Source: Atopobiaceae bacterium
GTDB taxonomy: Bacteria; Actinomycetota; Coriobacteriia; Coriobacteriales; Atopobiaceae
Assembly (NCBI GenBank): GCA_017533825.1
Contig: JAFWIE010000079.1
Coordinates: forward strand, 1-32,319
DNA length: 32,319 nt
Direction: 5' to 3'
The position numbers and the translations under genes are program-made. This document shows, one piece after another, positions 24,213 through 31,181 of this stretch. The notes under the pieces were generated by a model. It made no database searches. It was given only the letters and a program-made list of their open reading frames with translations, and was not told where the DNA came from. Each line of letters opens with the position of its first letter. The first letter of the stretch is position 1.

Positions 24213-25236
24213 GGGGCACCGCCCTTCTCCTTTGGCGCGCGATAAGCATCCACAGTACCACCGGTGCGCCAAAGATTGCGGTGACGGTGGAGATGCCCAG
24301 CTCGGTGGGGGAGAAGGCCATGCGTGCGATGAGGTCGCACAGGAGGCAGAATGCCGCTCCTCCTAGAAAGGCGCCCGGGACGATGACGAGCGGCTTGGCG
24401 GTGCCAAAGAGTCCCTTGACGAGTTGGGGGACGGCGATGCCCACGAACGAGATGGGTCCCGCGAGCGCCGTGACGCAGGCTGCGAGCAGGCTGGAGAGCA
24501 GGACGAGCAGGATGCGGAAGCGCCGCACGTTGACACCGACGCTCGCCGCGTACGTCTCGCCCAGCTGATAGGCACCCATCGGCTTGCACAATAGAATGGC
24601 GGCCACCATCGCAGCCGTCGCCACGACCGCGGCCGTTGCCACACCATGCCAGTCCATGCCCGAGAAGCTGCCCTGGGACCAGCTGTGCAAGTTCACGATG
24701 TTGGCATCGTCGGCGAAGGCGACCACGAGGTCCGTCGCAGCCGAGCAGACGTAGCCGATCATGACGCCACAGACGATGAGGGCGGACGGGTTGCGCACCC
24801 GGCTCGCGACGGCGAGCACGAAGCCCATCGAGGCCATGGCTCCCACGAAGGCTGCGGCGATGAGGGCGATCGACCCGAGGGCGACCCCGTTGCTGAGGGA
24901 CCATACGAGGGTGAGGGCGACGACGAGCTTGGCACCCGAGGAGATGCCCAGCACATACGGTCCAGCTATGGGATTGGCAAAGAAGGTCTGCAGCATGAAG
25001 CCCGCCACCGAGAGCATGCCGCCCAGAAGCGCCGCCGCGCACAAACGTGGAAGGCGGATTCCCCAAATCACCTGCGAGGCGATGCTTCCCGTCGCATCGG
25101 GGCCCGATGCGACGATGCGCAGCGCCTCCGCAGGGGGAACCGATGAGCTGCCCACTACGAGATTCAGCACGAGTAGGGCGAAGACAAGCAGGGCAAGCGA
25201 AGCGAAGCCCCAGGCACATCTTGCGGAGCGGCTCAC
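24205..25236 (-). CDS. FecCD/BtuC-family ABC transporter permease, 343 aa
   Basis: Membrane subunit of a binding-protein-dependent importer for siderophores, heme, cobalamin or corrinoids. About ten hydrophobic helices are spread along the chain. Family hallmarks are present: IRLPRLCAAALLGGMLSVAGFMLQ split near residues 61-84, the FANPIAGPYVLGISSGA motif after it, LGETYAASVGVNV (the coupling region that contacts the ATPase), GPISFVGIAVPQLVK and the C-terminal ELGISTVTAIFGAPVVLWML. The GTG start at 25236 overlaps the binding-protein stop by 4 bases and has GGAGG 8 bases upstream. As the operon is under a cobalamin riboswitch, a corrinoid, cobalt chelate or related tetrapyrrole is the likely cargo. 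Confidence 0.92.
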   Translation of the reverse strand: MSRSARCAWGFASLALLVFALLVLNLVVGSSSVPPAEALRIVASGPDATGSIASQVIWGIRLPRLCAAALLGGMLSVAGFMLQTFFANPIAGPYVLGISSGAKLVVALTLVWSLSNGVALGSIALIAAAFVGAMASMGFVLAVASRVRNPSALIVCGVMIGYVCSAATDLVVAFADDANIVNLHSWSQGSFSGMDWHGVATAAVVATAAMVAAILLCKPMGAYQLGETYAASVGVNVRRFRILLVLLSSLLAACVTALAGPISFVGIAVPQLVKGLFGTAKPLVIVPGAFLGGAAFCLLCDLIARMAFSPTELGISTVTAIFGAPVVLWMLIARQRRRAVPRG

Positions 25237-26492
25237 TTCTTGGCCTCCCAATCCACCTGGTACAGATGCTCCAGCGAGCCCTTGCGCGCGGTGCCGTCAA
25301 AGATTTGGCTCATCTCCACCACCATCTGGGCCAGGCTGGTGGGCTGCTGGAAGAGGTCCTTGCCGGTGCACCACACCCTGCCCTCCCTCACGGCCGCAAG
25401 GTCGGCCAAGCGGGCATCTTTGGCCACGAGGTCATCGATGCTCTGTAGCTCGTCGTCAATCGCGCTGTTGTAGATGACGAAGTCGCAATCATGCGCCGCC
25501 GCGAAGAAGCTCTCTATCTCCATGTTCATCGTGGAGAGTGCGTTATGCTCCTCGTCGCTTGTCTCCGTGCCCTCAAGGAAGTAGTGGCCGCCCGCCAAGG
25601 AGATCATCTGCGAGACGTAGTCGCCGGGCTTGCGCACGACCACGTGCCCGTTTGCGCCCAGCGAGAAGAACGCCACCCGCGGAGTCGCGTCTGACGCGTT
25701 TCCCGATGTAGGGTCGCGGTCGGCGGAATCGCGGTCGGTGGTAGCCTCCACGGCGGCTACCTGATTCTCGAAGAATCGCTCTGCCTCGTCGAGCCTTCCC
25801 GTCAGGAGCCCGTAGAGCTTGATCCACTCGAGTCTTCCGAGGGGGCTCGTCTCGTAGCTCGAGCGCTCGACGAGCACGGGAATGCGGAGGTCACGGAGCC
25901 GCTCGGCCACCTCGGGTGCATGGTAGATCATGGTGGACTCGATGGCCACCTGCGCACCCTCCGTTAGCACGAGCTCATAGTCGGGGGCACTGTACTTGCC
26001 CACGTAGCGCATGCTTCCATCTTCGAGCGCGGCGACGACCTCGCCCAGGCTCCAATCCTGCGCCTTGGTGCTTGTCATGCGCACGCTTCCCAGTGCGTCA
26101 AGCTGGCGGAAGAAGTCCATGGTCGAGGAGGCTGCAAGATAGACGTCGTCGACGGGAATCGAGATGACGGTCGCGTCGATGCCTGCCATGGCATCAGCCG
26201 CAGTTCCGGCAGCCGCCTTCCCGCTCGCACCTTGGCCGTCCGGCACGAGCAGGTAGCGGTCCGCATCCCCGATGGTGAGCAGATACGTGCCGTCAGAGAG
26301 ACGTGCGACGTCGAACTGCGTGGCGTATGCCAATTCGAGATGGTCGACGACTTCGGGGGCGGCGGCATCGGGTGCGCCTCCGTCGGGAGTCGAGCCGTTG
26401 ACCGCAGGCGCCGAACCCGCGCAGCCCGCGAGGAGCAGCGCGAGAACGGCGCCCCACATAAGCAGGGAAACCTGTGTCGCGATCCTACGCAT
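25233..26492 (-). CDS. Lipoprotein substrate-binding protein of the corrinoid/iron ABC importer, 419 aa
   Basis: Extracytoplasmic receptor for the adjoining permease and ATPase. The N-terminus has MRRIATQ, a hydrophobic core and a lipobox LLAGC with Cys at about 24, then a Gly/Ala/Pro-rich tether. The body follows the class III (BtuF/FecB/TroA) plan: an N-terminal lobe with VISIPVDDVYLAAS and LEDGSMRYVGKYSAPDYELVL, a central helix, and a C-terminal lobe with FFSLGANGHVVVRKPGDYVSQMISLAGG and the DCDFVIYNSAID segment. At 419 residues it is longer than BtuF. Its ATG at 26492 overlaps the cbiK stop by 8 bases (ATGCGTAG), and I see no good ribosome site, so it probably depends on coupling with cbiK. 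Confidence 0.88.
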   Translation of the reverse strand: MRRIATQVSLLMWGAVLALLLAGCAGSAPAVNGSTPDGGAPDAAAPEVVDHLELAYATQFDVARLSDGTYLLTIGDADRYLLVPDGQGASGKAAAGTAADAMAGIDATVISIPVDDVYLAASSTMDFFRQLDALGSVRMTSTKAQDWSLGEVVAALEDGSMRYVGKYSAPDYELVLTEGAQVAIESTMIYHAPEVAERLRDLRIPVLVERSSYETSPLGRLEWIKLYGLLTGRLDEAERFFENQVAAVEATTDRDSADRDPTSGNASDATPRVAFFSLGANGHVVVRKPGDYVSQMISLAGGHYFLEGTETSDEEHNALSTMNMEIESFFAAAHDCDFVIYNSAIDDELQSIDDLVAKDARLADLAAVREGRVWCTGKDLFQQPTSLAQMVVEMSQIFDGTARKGSLEHLYQVDWEAKK

Positions 26493-28281
26493 CGGCGGGC
26501 GTGATGGTGGACGAGTCGAAGGTGAGGGTGTATTCGATCTCGTGCGGGGTGCTCATCGCCGTGGTGTCGGCCACGACAGGCAGGGGAGTGTCGAACGCAG
26601 AGACGGGCACGTCGAATGCGGAGTTGCCGTCCTCGTTAACGGGCTCTAGACGCTCTCCGTCGACTAGCATGTAGTCGTAGTTGGGGCTGCTCCACACGAT
26701 GCGGGCGGTGGCAGCGCCATCGGCGATGGTGATGAGGGCGGGTGAGTCGACGCTCGCCTTACCCGAGCCACCCTCCAAGGTCACGTCTGCGTTGTATGTG
26801 CCGTTCTCGAGCGCGAGGCTCTCTACGGTGCTGCCCTTGCTCGCCGCTCCCTCAGCGAATGCCTCGGTGGGGAGCGAGTCGGACCTGAAGAGCAGCTCGC
26901 GGTCGTACCACTGCTCCTTCTTCTTGCTGTAGGCCGCGCATGGCTGAGGCTCGTCGAGTGCCGTCACGGGGATGGTGAACGTATGGGCGCCGTCGACCTC
27001 CTCGTAGGAGATATAGTCAGCCTCGTCCGCCGCCGCTGCCTGCTCGGCAGCTCCCGGGTATACGTAGAGGTAACCCGTGCCACCCATGGTCATGCGTGCG
27101 GTCATGGCGCCGTCTGCCACCGTGAGCTTGCATGCGGTGATGCGAAACATCGAGGAGCTCGACTCGACGTCAACGTCGTAGGTGCCGTCGACGAGGGCGT
27201 CTGCCGTGACGCGGGTGAGGCCCTCGGTGTTGAGCTCGACGGGCTTTGCCATCTGGGAGGTGTCGGCCACCTTGGACTTCTCGGGCGAACCCTTGACGGA
27301 ATCGATGGCTGCCTGCGCATGCTCCACGAAGAGCTGCTGGATGGGCTCAAGCTCGCCGAGGCCACGCAGGATGCACTCGACCTCGTAGCCCTCTGCCTCG
27401 AACTTGCTCTTCCAGGAGTCATCGTCGTCACCGGCCATGTCGTTGTTGGCGTGGTCGCCGGCGACGATCATGAGCGGCTCGAGCACGACGCGCTGGTAGT
27501 CGCCCTTCTTGACCGCAGCGATGACGTCATCAAGCGATGGGGTCGCCTCGACCGTGCCCACGAAGTAGTTGGTCTTGCCGAGGCCGTCGAAGACCTTCTG
27601 CATCCGTGCGTACACCTCGTTGGACTCGGCTTCGGTGCCGTGTCCCATGAGGACGATGGCTGTCTTGCCGTCGTCGTAGGAGGCCGTGGCATCCGCGACG
27701 GCCTGAGCGACTCGCTCGAAGTCCTCGTCACTTGTGAGTAGGGGCTCGCCCACGGCGACCTTCTGGAAGGCGTCGGCGTTCTTGCCCACCTCGTCGACGA
27801 GGTCGTTGTACTCGTAGCCGTGCATGAGATGGGTCGGCTGGACCACGAGGTTCTTCACGTCGTTCTTGGTTGCGCGCGCAAGCGCCTCCTCGACGTTGTC
27901 GATTGCCTCGCCGTCGCGCGACTTGATGTGGTCGATGACGATTTGGCTCGTGAAGCCACGTCGCACACCCCAGTCGGGGAACGCATCCTCGAGAGCCTGC
28001 TCGATGGCACCAATGGTTTGGCGACGGCTGTCGTTGAAGCTCGTGCCGAAGCTCACGACCATGAGCTCGTCGTCACCGATGTCGTCAGCGTTGCGCGGGT
28101 CGTCGAGAGAGGCATCGCCGGTGTCGGGCTCTGCTTCCTCGGCCTGCTCGACGCCCGTGGCCTGTTCGGTTTGCGCGGTGGTCCCCTCATCGGTGCTTGT
28201 GGTCGTGGTGCTGCCCGAGCAAGCAGGCAGCAAGGCGAGGCAAAGCACCGGTGCGAGCAAGGTGGCAAGGGTCTTCTTCAT
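26485..28281 (-). CDS. cbiK: Lipoprotein CbiK-type sirohydrochlorin cobaltochelatase with two C-terminal repeat domains, 598 aa
   Basis: Inserts cobalt into sirohydrochlorin in the family's best-known role. Residues 1-21 form a lipoprotein signal (lipobox LLPAC, Cys21), followed by a Thr/Glu-rich tether to about 70. The chelatase domain (about 72-330) keeps the CbiK metal ligands: His151 in QPTHLMHGYEY, Glu179 in VGEPLL, His214 in LMGHGTEAESN, plus MIVAGDHANNDMAGDDDDSW (residues 271-290). Two related beta-rich repeats follow: about 358-470 (LVDGTYDVDVES, TFTIPVTALDEP) and about 487-590 (LENGTYNADVTLEG, AFDVPVSAFDTP). I cannot name this domain; it recalls NEAT-like surface modules. AAGGAGG precedes the ATG. 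The protein is first in the riboswitch operon and is twice the length of cytoplasmic CbiK. Its exported location parallels the periplasmic CbiK of Desulfovibrio. Confidence 0.92.
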   Translation of the reverse strand: MKKTLATLLAPVLCLALLPACSGSTTTTSTDEGTTAQTEQATGVEQAEEAEPDTGDASLDDPRNADDIGDDELMVVSFGTSFNDSRRQTIGAIEQALEDAFPDWGVRRGFTSQIVIDHIKSRDGEAIDNVEEALARATKNDVKNLVVQPTHLMHGYEYNDLVDEVGKNADAFQKVAVGEPLLTSDEDFERVAQAVADATASYDDGKTAIVLMGHGTEAESNEVYARMQKVFDGLGKTNYFVGTVEATPSLDDVIAAVKKGDYQRVVLEPLMIVAGDHANNDMAGDDDDSWKSKFEAEGYEVECILRGLGELEPIQQLFVEHAQAAIDSVKGSPEKSKVADTSQMAKPVELNTEGLTRVTADALVDGTYDVDVESSSSMFRITACKLTVADGAMTARMTMGGTGYLYVYPGAAEQAAAADEADYISYEEVDGAHTFTIPVTALDEPQPCAAYSKKKEQWYDRELLFRSDSLPTEAFAEGAASKGSTVESLALENGTYNADVTLEGGSGKASVDSPALITIADGAATARIVWSSPNYDYMLVDGERLEPVNEDGNSAFDVPVSAFDTPLPVVADTTAMSTPHEIEYTLTFDSSTITPADA

Positions 28282-28342
28282 GATGACCTCCTTCGTGCGG
28301 GGGCGTGCGTCCCCCTTCGAGGACGCGTGCCCCTCCCAATAA

Positions 28343-28373
28343 CAAAAAAGTCGCATGCGTGTGGGCATGCGAC
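28343..28373 (-). terminator. Intrinsic terminator between riboswitch and cbiK
   Basis: On the minus strand GTCGCATGC pairs perfectly with GCATGCGAC over a 6-base loop (CCACAC), and six T residues follow directly. It lies about 100 bases after the riboswitch core and 62 bases before the cbiK start. This is the expected place for the off-state terminator of a cobalamin riboswitch. Confidence 0.9.
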
Positions 28374-28470
28374 CGCATCAGGCCCGGTTGCCGGTCGGAC
28401 CCAGTGTGCGATACGGCCAAGTGCTCGTGGCCTGGACCAGTCCTTGCGGGGCTGCGTCCCGTACCCTTAC

Positions 28471-28655
28471 AGACGGCAGGTCTCCTGGCTCGCGGATCGT
28501 CGCTCGCCGCCGCCTTCCCAGCTATTGCCAGTGGCCGCACCTACGCGTGGCGGCGAACTCCCCACATACAGTGACGAGATCGCACAGGCATCGCACCTGT
28601 TTCCCTATTGTCCCCTACCGCGGTATGGCTACCGCCAGGGGCACCGTCTGCGATT
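28471..28655 (-). ncRNA. Cobalamin riboswitch upstream of cbiK
   Basis: Read on the minus strand, the region shows the conserved parts of the B12-binding RNA in order: GACGGTGCC at the 5' side (28640-28650), GGGAAACAGGTGCGATGCCTGTGC (broken: GGGAAACAGGTG at about 28600, then GATGCCTGTGC), GCCACTGGCAATAGCTGGGAAGG (GCCACTG near 28535, GGGAAGG after it), and the B12 box AGCCAGGAGACCTGCCGTCT at 28471-28490. High cobalamin should favour the terminator downstream and lower expression of cbiK, the importer genes and the ATPase-cbiD fusion. Boundaries are good to within about 10 bases. Confidence 0.94.
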
Positions 28656-28670
28656 ATTCGATTTTTGGTC

Positions 28671-28690
28671 ACTATAGCACAGCACGTGCT
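28671..28690 (-). promoter_or_regulatory. Extended -10 promoter of the cbiK operon, with a palindrome in the spacer
   Basis: On the minus strand TGCTATAGT forms an extended -10 element (TATAGT at 28671-28676), placing the transcript start just before the riboswitch. No good -35 box is found at 16-18 bases. The spacer holds a perfect 10-bp palindrome, AGCACGTGCT (28681-28690), which could be an operator or coincidence. Confidence 0.6.
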
Positions 28691-28759
28691 TGCGAGTGAC
28701 TTGCTGTGATGCCAGCCGGATGCCGATGCTTCCGCCTTCTGACGCCGACACGCCTGCCA

Positions 28760-28790
28760 CCGGCCGGCGACATTCCCGCTGTCGGCCGGC
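28760..28790 (-). other. Strong GC hairpin just beyond the cobO stop
   Basis: GCCGGCCGAC on the minus strand can pair with GTCGCCGGCCGG across a short loop, with a small bulge. It begins about 11 bases after the cobO stop codon. There is no T run after it, so it is not a classic intrinsic terminator, but it may pause or protect the 3' end of the transcript. Confidence 0.4.
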
Positions 28791-28800
28791 AATGCTCCCT

Positions 28801-29337
28801 CTAATACTCCACTCCGGGACGCGACGTGACGCCACGCGCGTACGGATGGCGCACGCAGTTCATTTCGGTGACGTAGTCGGCCGCCTCGCGCATCCATGGC
28901 AGGGGGTCGCGACCCGTCAGGACGACTTCCCGGCCCGTGGGCCGTTCGAGCACCACTGTGCGCAGGAGTTCTTGGTCGACAAGGTCGCGCCGGGCGGCGA
29001 AGCAGGCCTCGTCGAGCACGAGCAGGTCTGCGTCCGAGTCGTGCGCCTCCTTAAGGAGTTCGTCTTGCCGGCGGCGAAGCGCGAGGCGTTCCGCGTCGGA
29101 GAGCTGGCTCACGAAGCGCCCGTCCGTGCTTCCGGCGAACACCCTTGCGCCAAGCTGCCGAAGCGGCCCGATTTCTCCGCTCGTACCATCCTTTGCGAAT
29201 TGGACGATAACGACTCGCAGCCCGTGACCGAGCGCGCGCAGCGCGAGTCCCATGGCGGCCGTGGTCTTTCCCTTGCCGTCTCCGCAGTAGAGGTGCAGGA
29301 GACCTGGGGCGTTTGTCTTCGAGACGTCGATGGTCAT
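28801..29337 (-). CDS. cobO: Corrinoid adenosyltransferase CobO/BtuR, 178 aa
   Basis: Transfers the 5'-deoxyadenosyl group of ATP to cobalt(I) corrinoids, giving the adenosylated form needed by CobQ and by B12 enzymes. Marks of the CobA/CobO/BtuR type: P-loop LYCGDGKGKTTAAMG (17-31), VVIVQFAKDG, LLVLDEACFAARRDLVD (Walker B region, about 104-120), LTGRDPLPWMREAADYVTEM and the C-terminal HPYARGVTSRPGVEY. Length is slightly under the usual 190-200 but no motif is lost. Its ATG overlaps the stop of the oxidoreductase gene by 4 bases, so it is expressed from that gene's promoter and not from the riboswitch promoter, which reads away from it downstream. Confidence 0.95.
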   Translation of the reverse strand: MTIDVSKTNAPGLLHLYCGDGKGKTTAAMGLALRALGHGLRVVIVQFAKDGTSGEIGPLRQLGARVFAGSTDGRFVSQLSDAERLALRRRQDELLKEAHDSDADLLVLDEACFAARRDLVDQELLRTVVLERPTGREVVLTGRDPLPWMREAADYVTEMNCVRHPYARGVTSRPGVEY

Positions 29338-30305
29338 TGTTCGTGCGCGAAGCCGGTGCGGACGACGTCGATGAGAGAAGCGCAGGCGATGGAGTCGTCA
29401 AGTGACATGAGCGGCGATTCCTTAGCCCCCTCTTCGAGCAGGCTCACGAAGTGGCGAATCTCGCCGAAGAAGTCGTCGACCTCGTAGGGAACCTCGAGCG
29501 TGTGTGGCTCTGCTCCCTCGACAAACACCGTCGCCTTCGTGGGACGGTGCAGCTCGTCCACGACGATGCGCCCGCGCTCGCCCACGAGGGTTGCGGTGCG
29601 GGGCTTTGCGCGGTCGAACGCACTCTCCAAGCGCGCGCTCATGCCGCCGCAGCGCAGGCCTGCATCCGTGTAGACGTCGATACCATCCTTCTGACGACCT
29701 TGGAACGAGACGAGCTCGTAGGGCTCTGGGCAGAGGGCGGCGATCCAACTGGCGCAGTAGATGCCGCAGTCCAGAAGCACTCCCGCTCCCGGGCCCTTGC
29801 TCATGTGATACGTGCCGGTACCTTCTACGAGCCCCAACATGTCGTTGCACAGCGTTGCGTCGACCTGCGTGAGGGGGCCGATGAGCTCCAGCGCCTCGAG
29901 CACCTGGTCGTAGAGGGGGACGAAGCGGGGCTTCATGGCCTCCATGAAGAGCCTGTCGGTCTCGCGTGCGACCATGGCCACGTCGCGCATTTCCTCCGCC
30001 GTGAGCATGGCGGGTTTCTCGCAGAGCACGTCTTTGCCTGCCCGCATCGCGCGCAGCGACCATTCGTGATGCAGCGCGTGGGGGAGTGCAAGGTAGATGG
30101 CATCGATGTCGCCGTCGAGCAGCAGGTCCTCGTGGCTGCCATAGGCACGTGCGCCTTGTGCGTGGGGCACCTCAGAGAGGAACTGCTCGGCCTTCTCGAG
30201 CGTTCTGCAGCTTGCCGCGACAAGTTCGGCACGCTCCTCGTGTGCAAGGCTCTTCGCAAAGCGATGGGCTATGTTGCCGCCTCCTAGAATCCCAAACCGA
30301 ATCAT
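29334..30305 (-). CDS. Gfo/Idh/MocA-family oxidoreductase, 323 aa
   Basis: NAD(P)-dependent oxidoreductase of the glucose-fructose oxidoreductase/inositol dehydrogenase superfamily. The N-terminal Rossmann domain starts with FGILGGGNIAHRFAKSL (4-20), followed by DAIYLALPHALHHEW (68-82) and the conserved CEKPAMLTAEE with EKP at 96-98. The C-terminal alpha/beta domain shows LLDCGIYCASWIAALCPEP, as in dimeric dihydrodiol dehydrogenase-like members. GAGGT precedes the ATG. It overlaps cobO by 4 bases, and no other pathway gene adjoins. The substrate is probably a sugar or polyol derivative but cannot be read from the sequence. Its tie to cobalamin may be transcriptional only. Confidence 0.9.
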   Translation of the reverse strand: MIRFGILGGGNIAHRFAKSLAHEERAELVAASCRTLEKAEQFLSEVPHAQGARAYGSHEDLLLDGDIDAIYLALPHALHHEWSLRAMRAGKDVLCEKPAMLTAEEMRDVAMVARETDRLFMEAMKPRFVPLYDQVLEALELIGPLTQVDATLCNDMLGLVEGTGTYHMSKGPGAGVLLDCGIYCASWIAALCPEPYELVSFQGRQKDGIDVYTDAGLRCGGMSARLESAFDRAKPRTATLVGERGRIVVDELHRPTKATVFVEGAEPHTLEVPYEVDDFFGEIRHFVSLLEEGAKESPLMSLDDSIACASLIDVVRTGFAHEQ

Positions 30306-30440
30306 GAGCTACCTCGCTTCCGCCGATGACGTGTTGTGGACATCTCCATTATGGCATGTTGGGATTAGGCCGGGGTTCGACCGAGGAACGTGCTTCTTCA
30401 TCTGCAAGGACTGAGAGCATGGAGGTGCGTAGTTGTCACG

Positions 30441-30824
30441 CTATTCCTGTCCCCGCACCCAATCGACGAGCGCCTCGTAGGTGACCGATCCGTCCGCGAC
30501 GCCGAGCATGGTGGAGAGGAGCTCACTCGCGTCGGGTCGGAACGCTCGCCCATTCAGGCGTAGCGACACGCCAAGGCATGCGGTCGCCACTCGCTTGTTG
30601 CCGTCGAGGAATGCGTGGTTCTTTGCGAGCCCAAAGGCCAGACGTGCCGCCTTTTCCTCGAGAGTGGGGTAGAGCTCTACGCCTCCGAAGGTCTGCGATG
30701 GCTGTGCAATGGCGGATTCAAGCAATCCTTCGTCGCGAATGCCCGAAAGTCCACCGAATCTCTCGAGGGAAGCTGTGTGGATGTTGAGAACCTCATCCTT
30801 GGTGAGCATGCGAACCGAACTCAC
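30441..30824 (-). CDS. doc: Doc-type toxin of a Phd-Doc toxin-antitoxin system, 127 aa
   Basis: Fic-fold protein of the Doc (death on curing) type, which in the characterised member phosphorylates and blocks elongation factor Tu. The catalytic motif is present as HAFLDGNKR, matching the Doc consensus HxFx(D/N)GNKR, preceded by the usual FGLAKNHAFLDGNKRVATA context. The N-terminal half has FGGLSGIRDEGLLESAIAQP and YPTLEEKAARLAFG, both typical. I take GTG at 30824, which overlaps the antitoxin stop by 4 bases and has GAGGAG 8 bases upstream; ATG at 30809 (122 aa) has no ribosome site. The active site is intact, so the toxin should be functional. Confidence 0.92.
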   Translation of the reverse strand: MSSVRMLTKDEVLNIHTASLERFGGLSGIRDEGLLESAIAQPSQTFGGVELYPTLEEKAARLAFGLAKNHAFLDGNKRVATACLGVSLRLNGRAFRPDASELLSTMLGVADGSVTYEALVDWVRGQE

Positions 30825-31027
30825 TTGGCCAGCTCCTCGAACACCTTGGCGTACTCGTCCATGAAGTCCACGGCTACATCGGCTGCGCTCCGCTCGACCG
30901 GGGCAATCACCACCCATGGCTTGTTGTTCTTGAGCACCGTCACGGGCACGCCCGTGCGATTGACCTCAGCCGTTACGCGTGAGAAGTTCGTCTTGGCCTC
31001 CGCAAGCCCTATCGTCACTGCCATCAT
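30821..31027 (-). CDS. phd: Phd/YefM-family antitoxin, 68 aa
   Basis: Small antitoxin whose N-terminal half binds DNA and represses its own operon, while the C-terminal tail neutralises Doc. The N-terminus MMAVTIGLAEAKTNFSRVTAEVN is the usual Phd/YefM pattern (residues 1-23, seen as NFSRVTAEV), followed by GVPVTVLKNNKPWVVIAPVE. The tail AVDFMDEYAKVFEELAK is acidic and helical, as expected for the toxin-binding part. Two adjacent ATGs (31027 and 31024) are possible, with GAGGTGAT upstream. It precedes and overlaps doc, the normal antitoxin-first order. Confidence 0.92.
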   Translation of the reverse strand: MMAVTIGLAEAKTNFSRVTAEVNRTGVPVTVLKNNKPWVVIAPVERSAADVAVDFMDEYAKVFEELAK

Positions 31028-31041
31028 GCATCACCTCGGTG

Positions 31042-31069
31042 TGTTGGTCTAGATGTTGGTCAGATTATA
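31042..31069 (-). promoter_or_regulatory. phd-doc promoter with a direct-repeat operator candidate
   Basis: On the minus strand a perfect TATAAT (31064-31069) lies about 40 bases upstream of phd. Between it and the start, TGTTGGTC occurs twice on the plus strand (31042-31049 and 31054-31061), 12 bases apart, just over one helical turn. This is a natural place for Phd autorepression. A duplicated TAAGTGCC lies further upstream, and no strong -35 is visible. Confidence 0.6.
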
Positions 31070-31181
31070 GACCTATTGATTATGGGCACTTATAGGCACT
31101 TATCTGATGAGCAATGCCGGAATGCGAGACCCGCGGATTTGCTTCTTTCAAATTGTGGCCGATAGGGGATGGCGCCTCATT

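Noticed and set aside
30360..30390. tRNA-like T-loop (GGGGTTCGACC)
   Set aside because: No matching acceptor stem, D-arm or anticodon arm is present within 90 bases on either strand.
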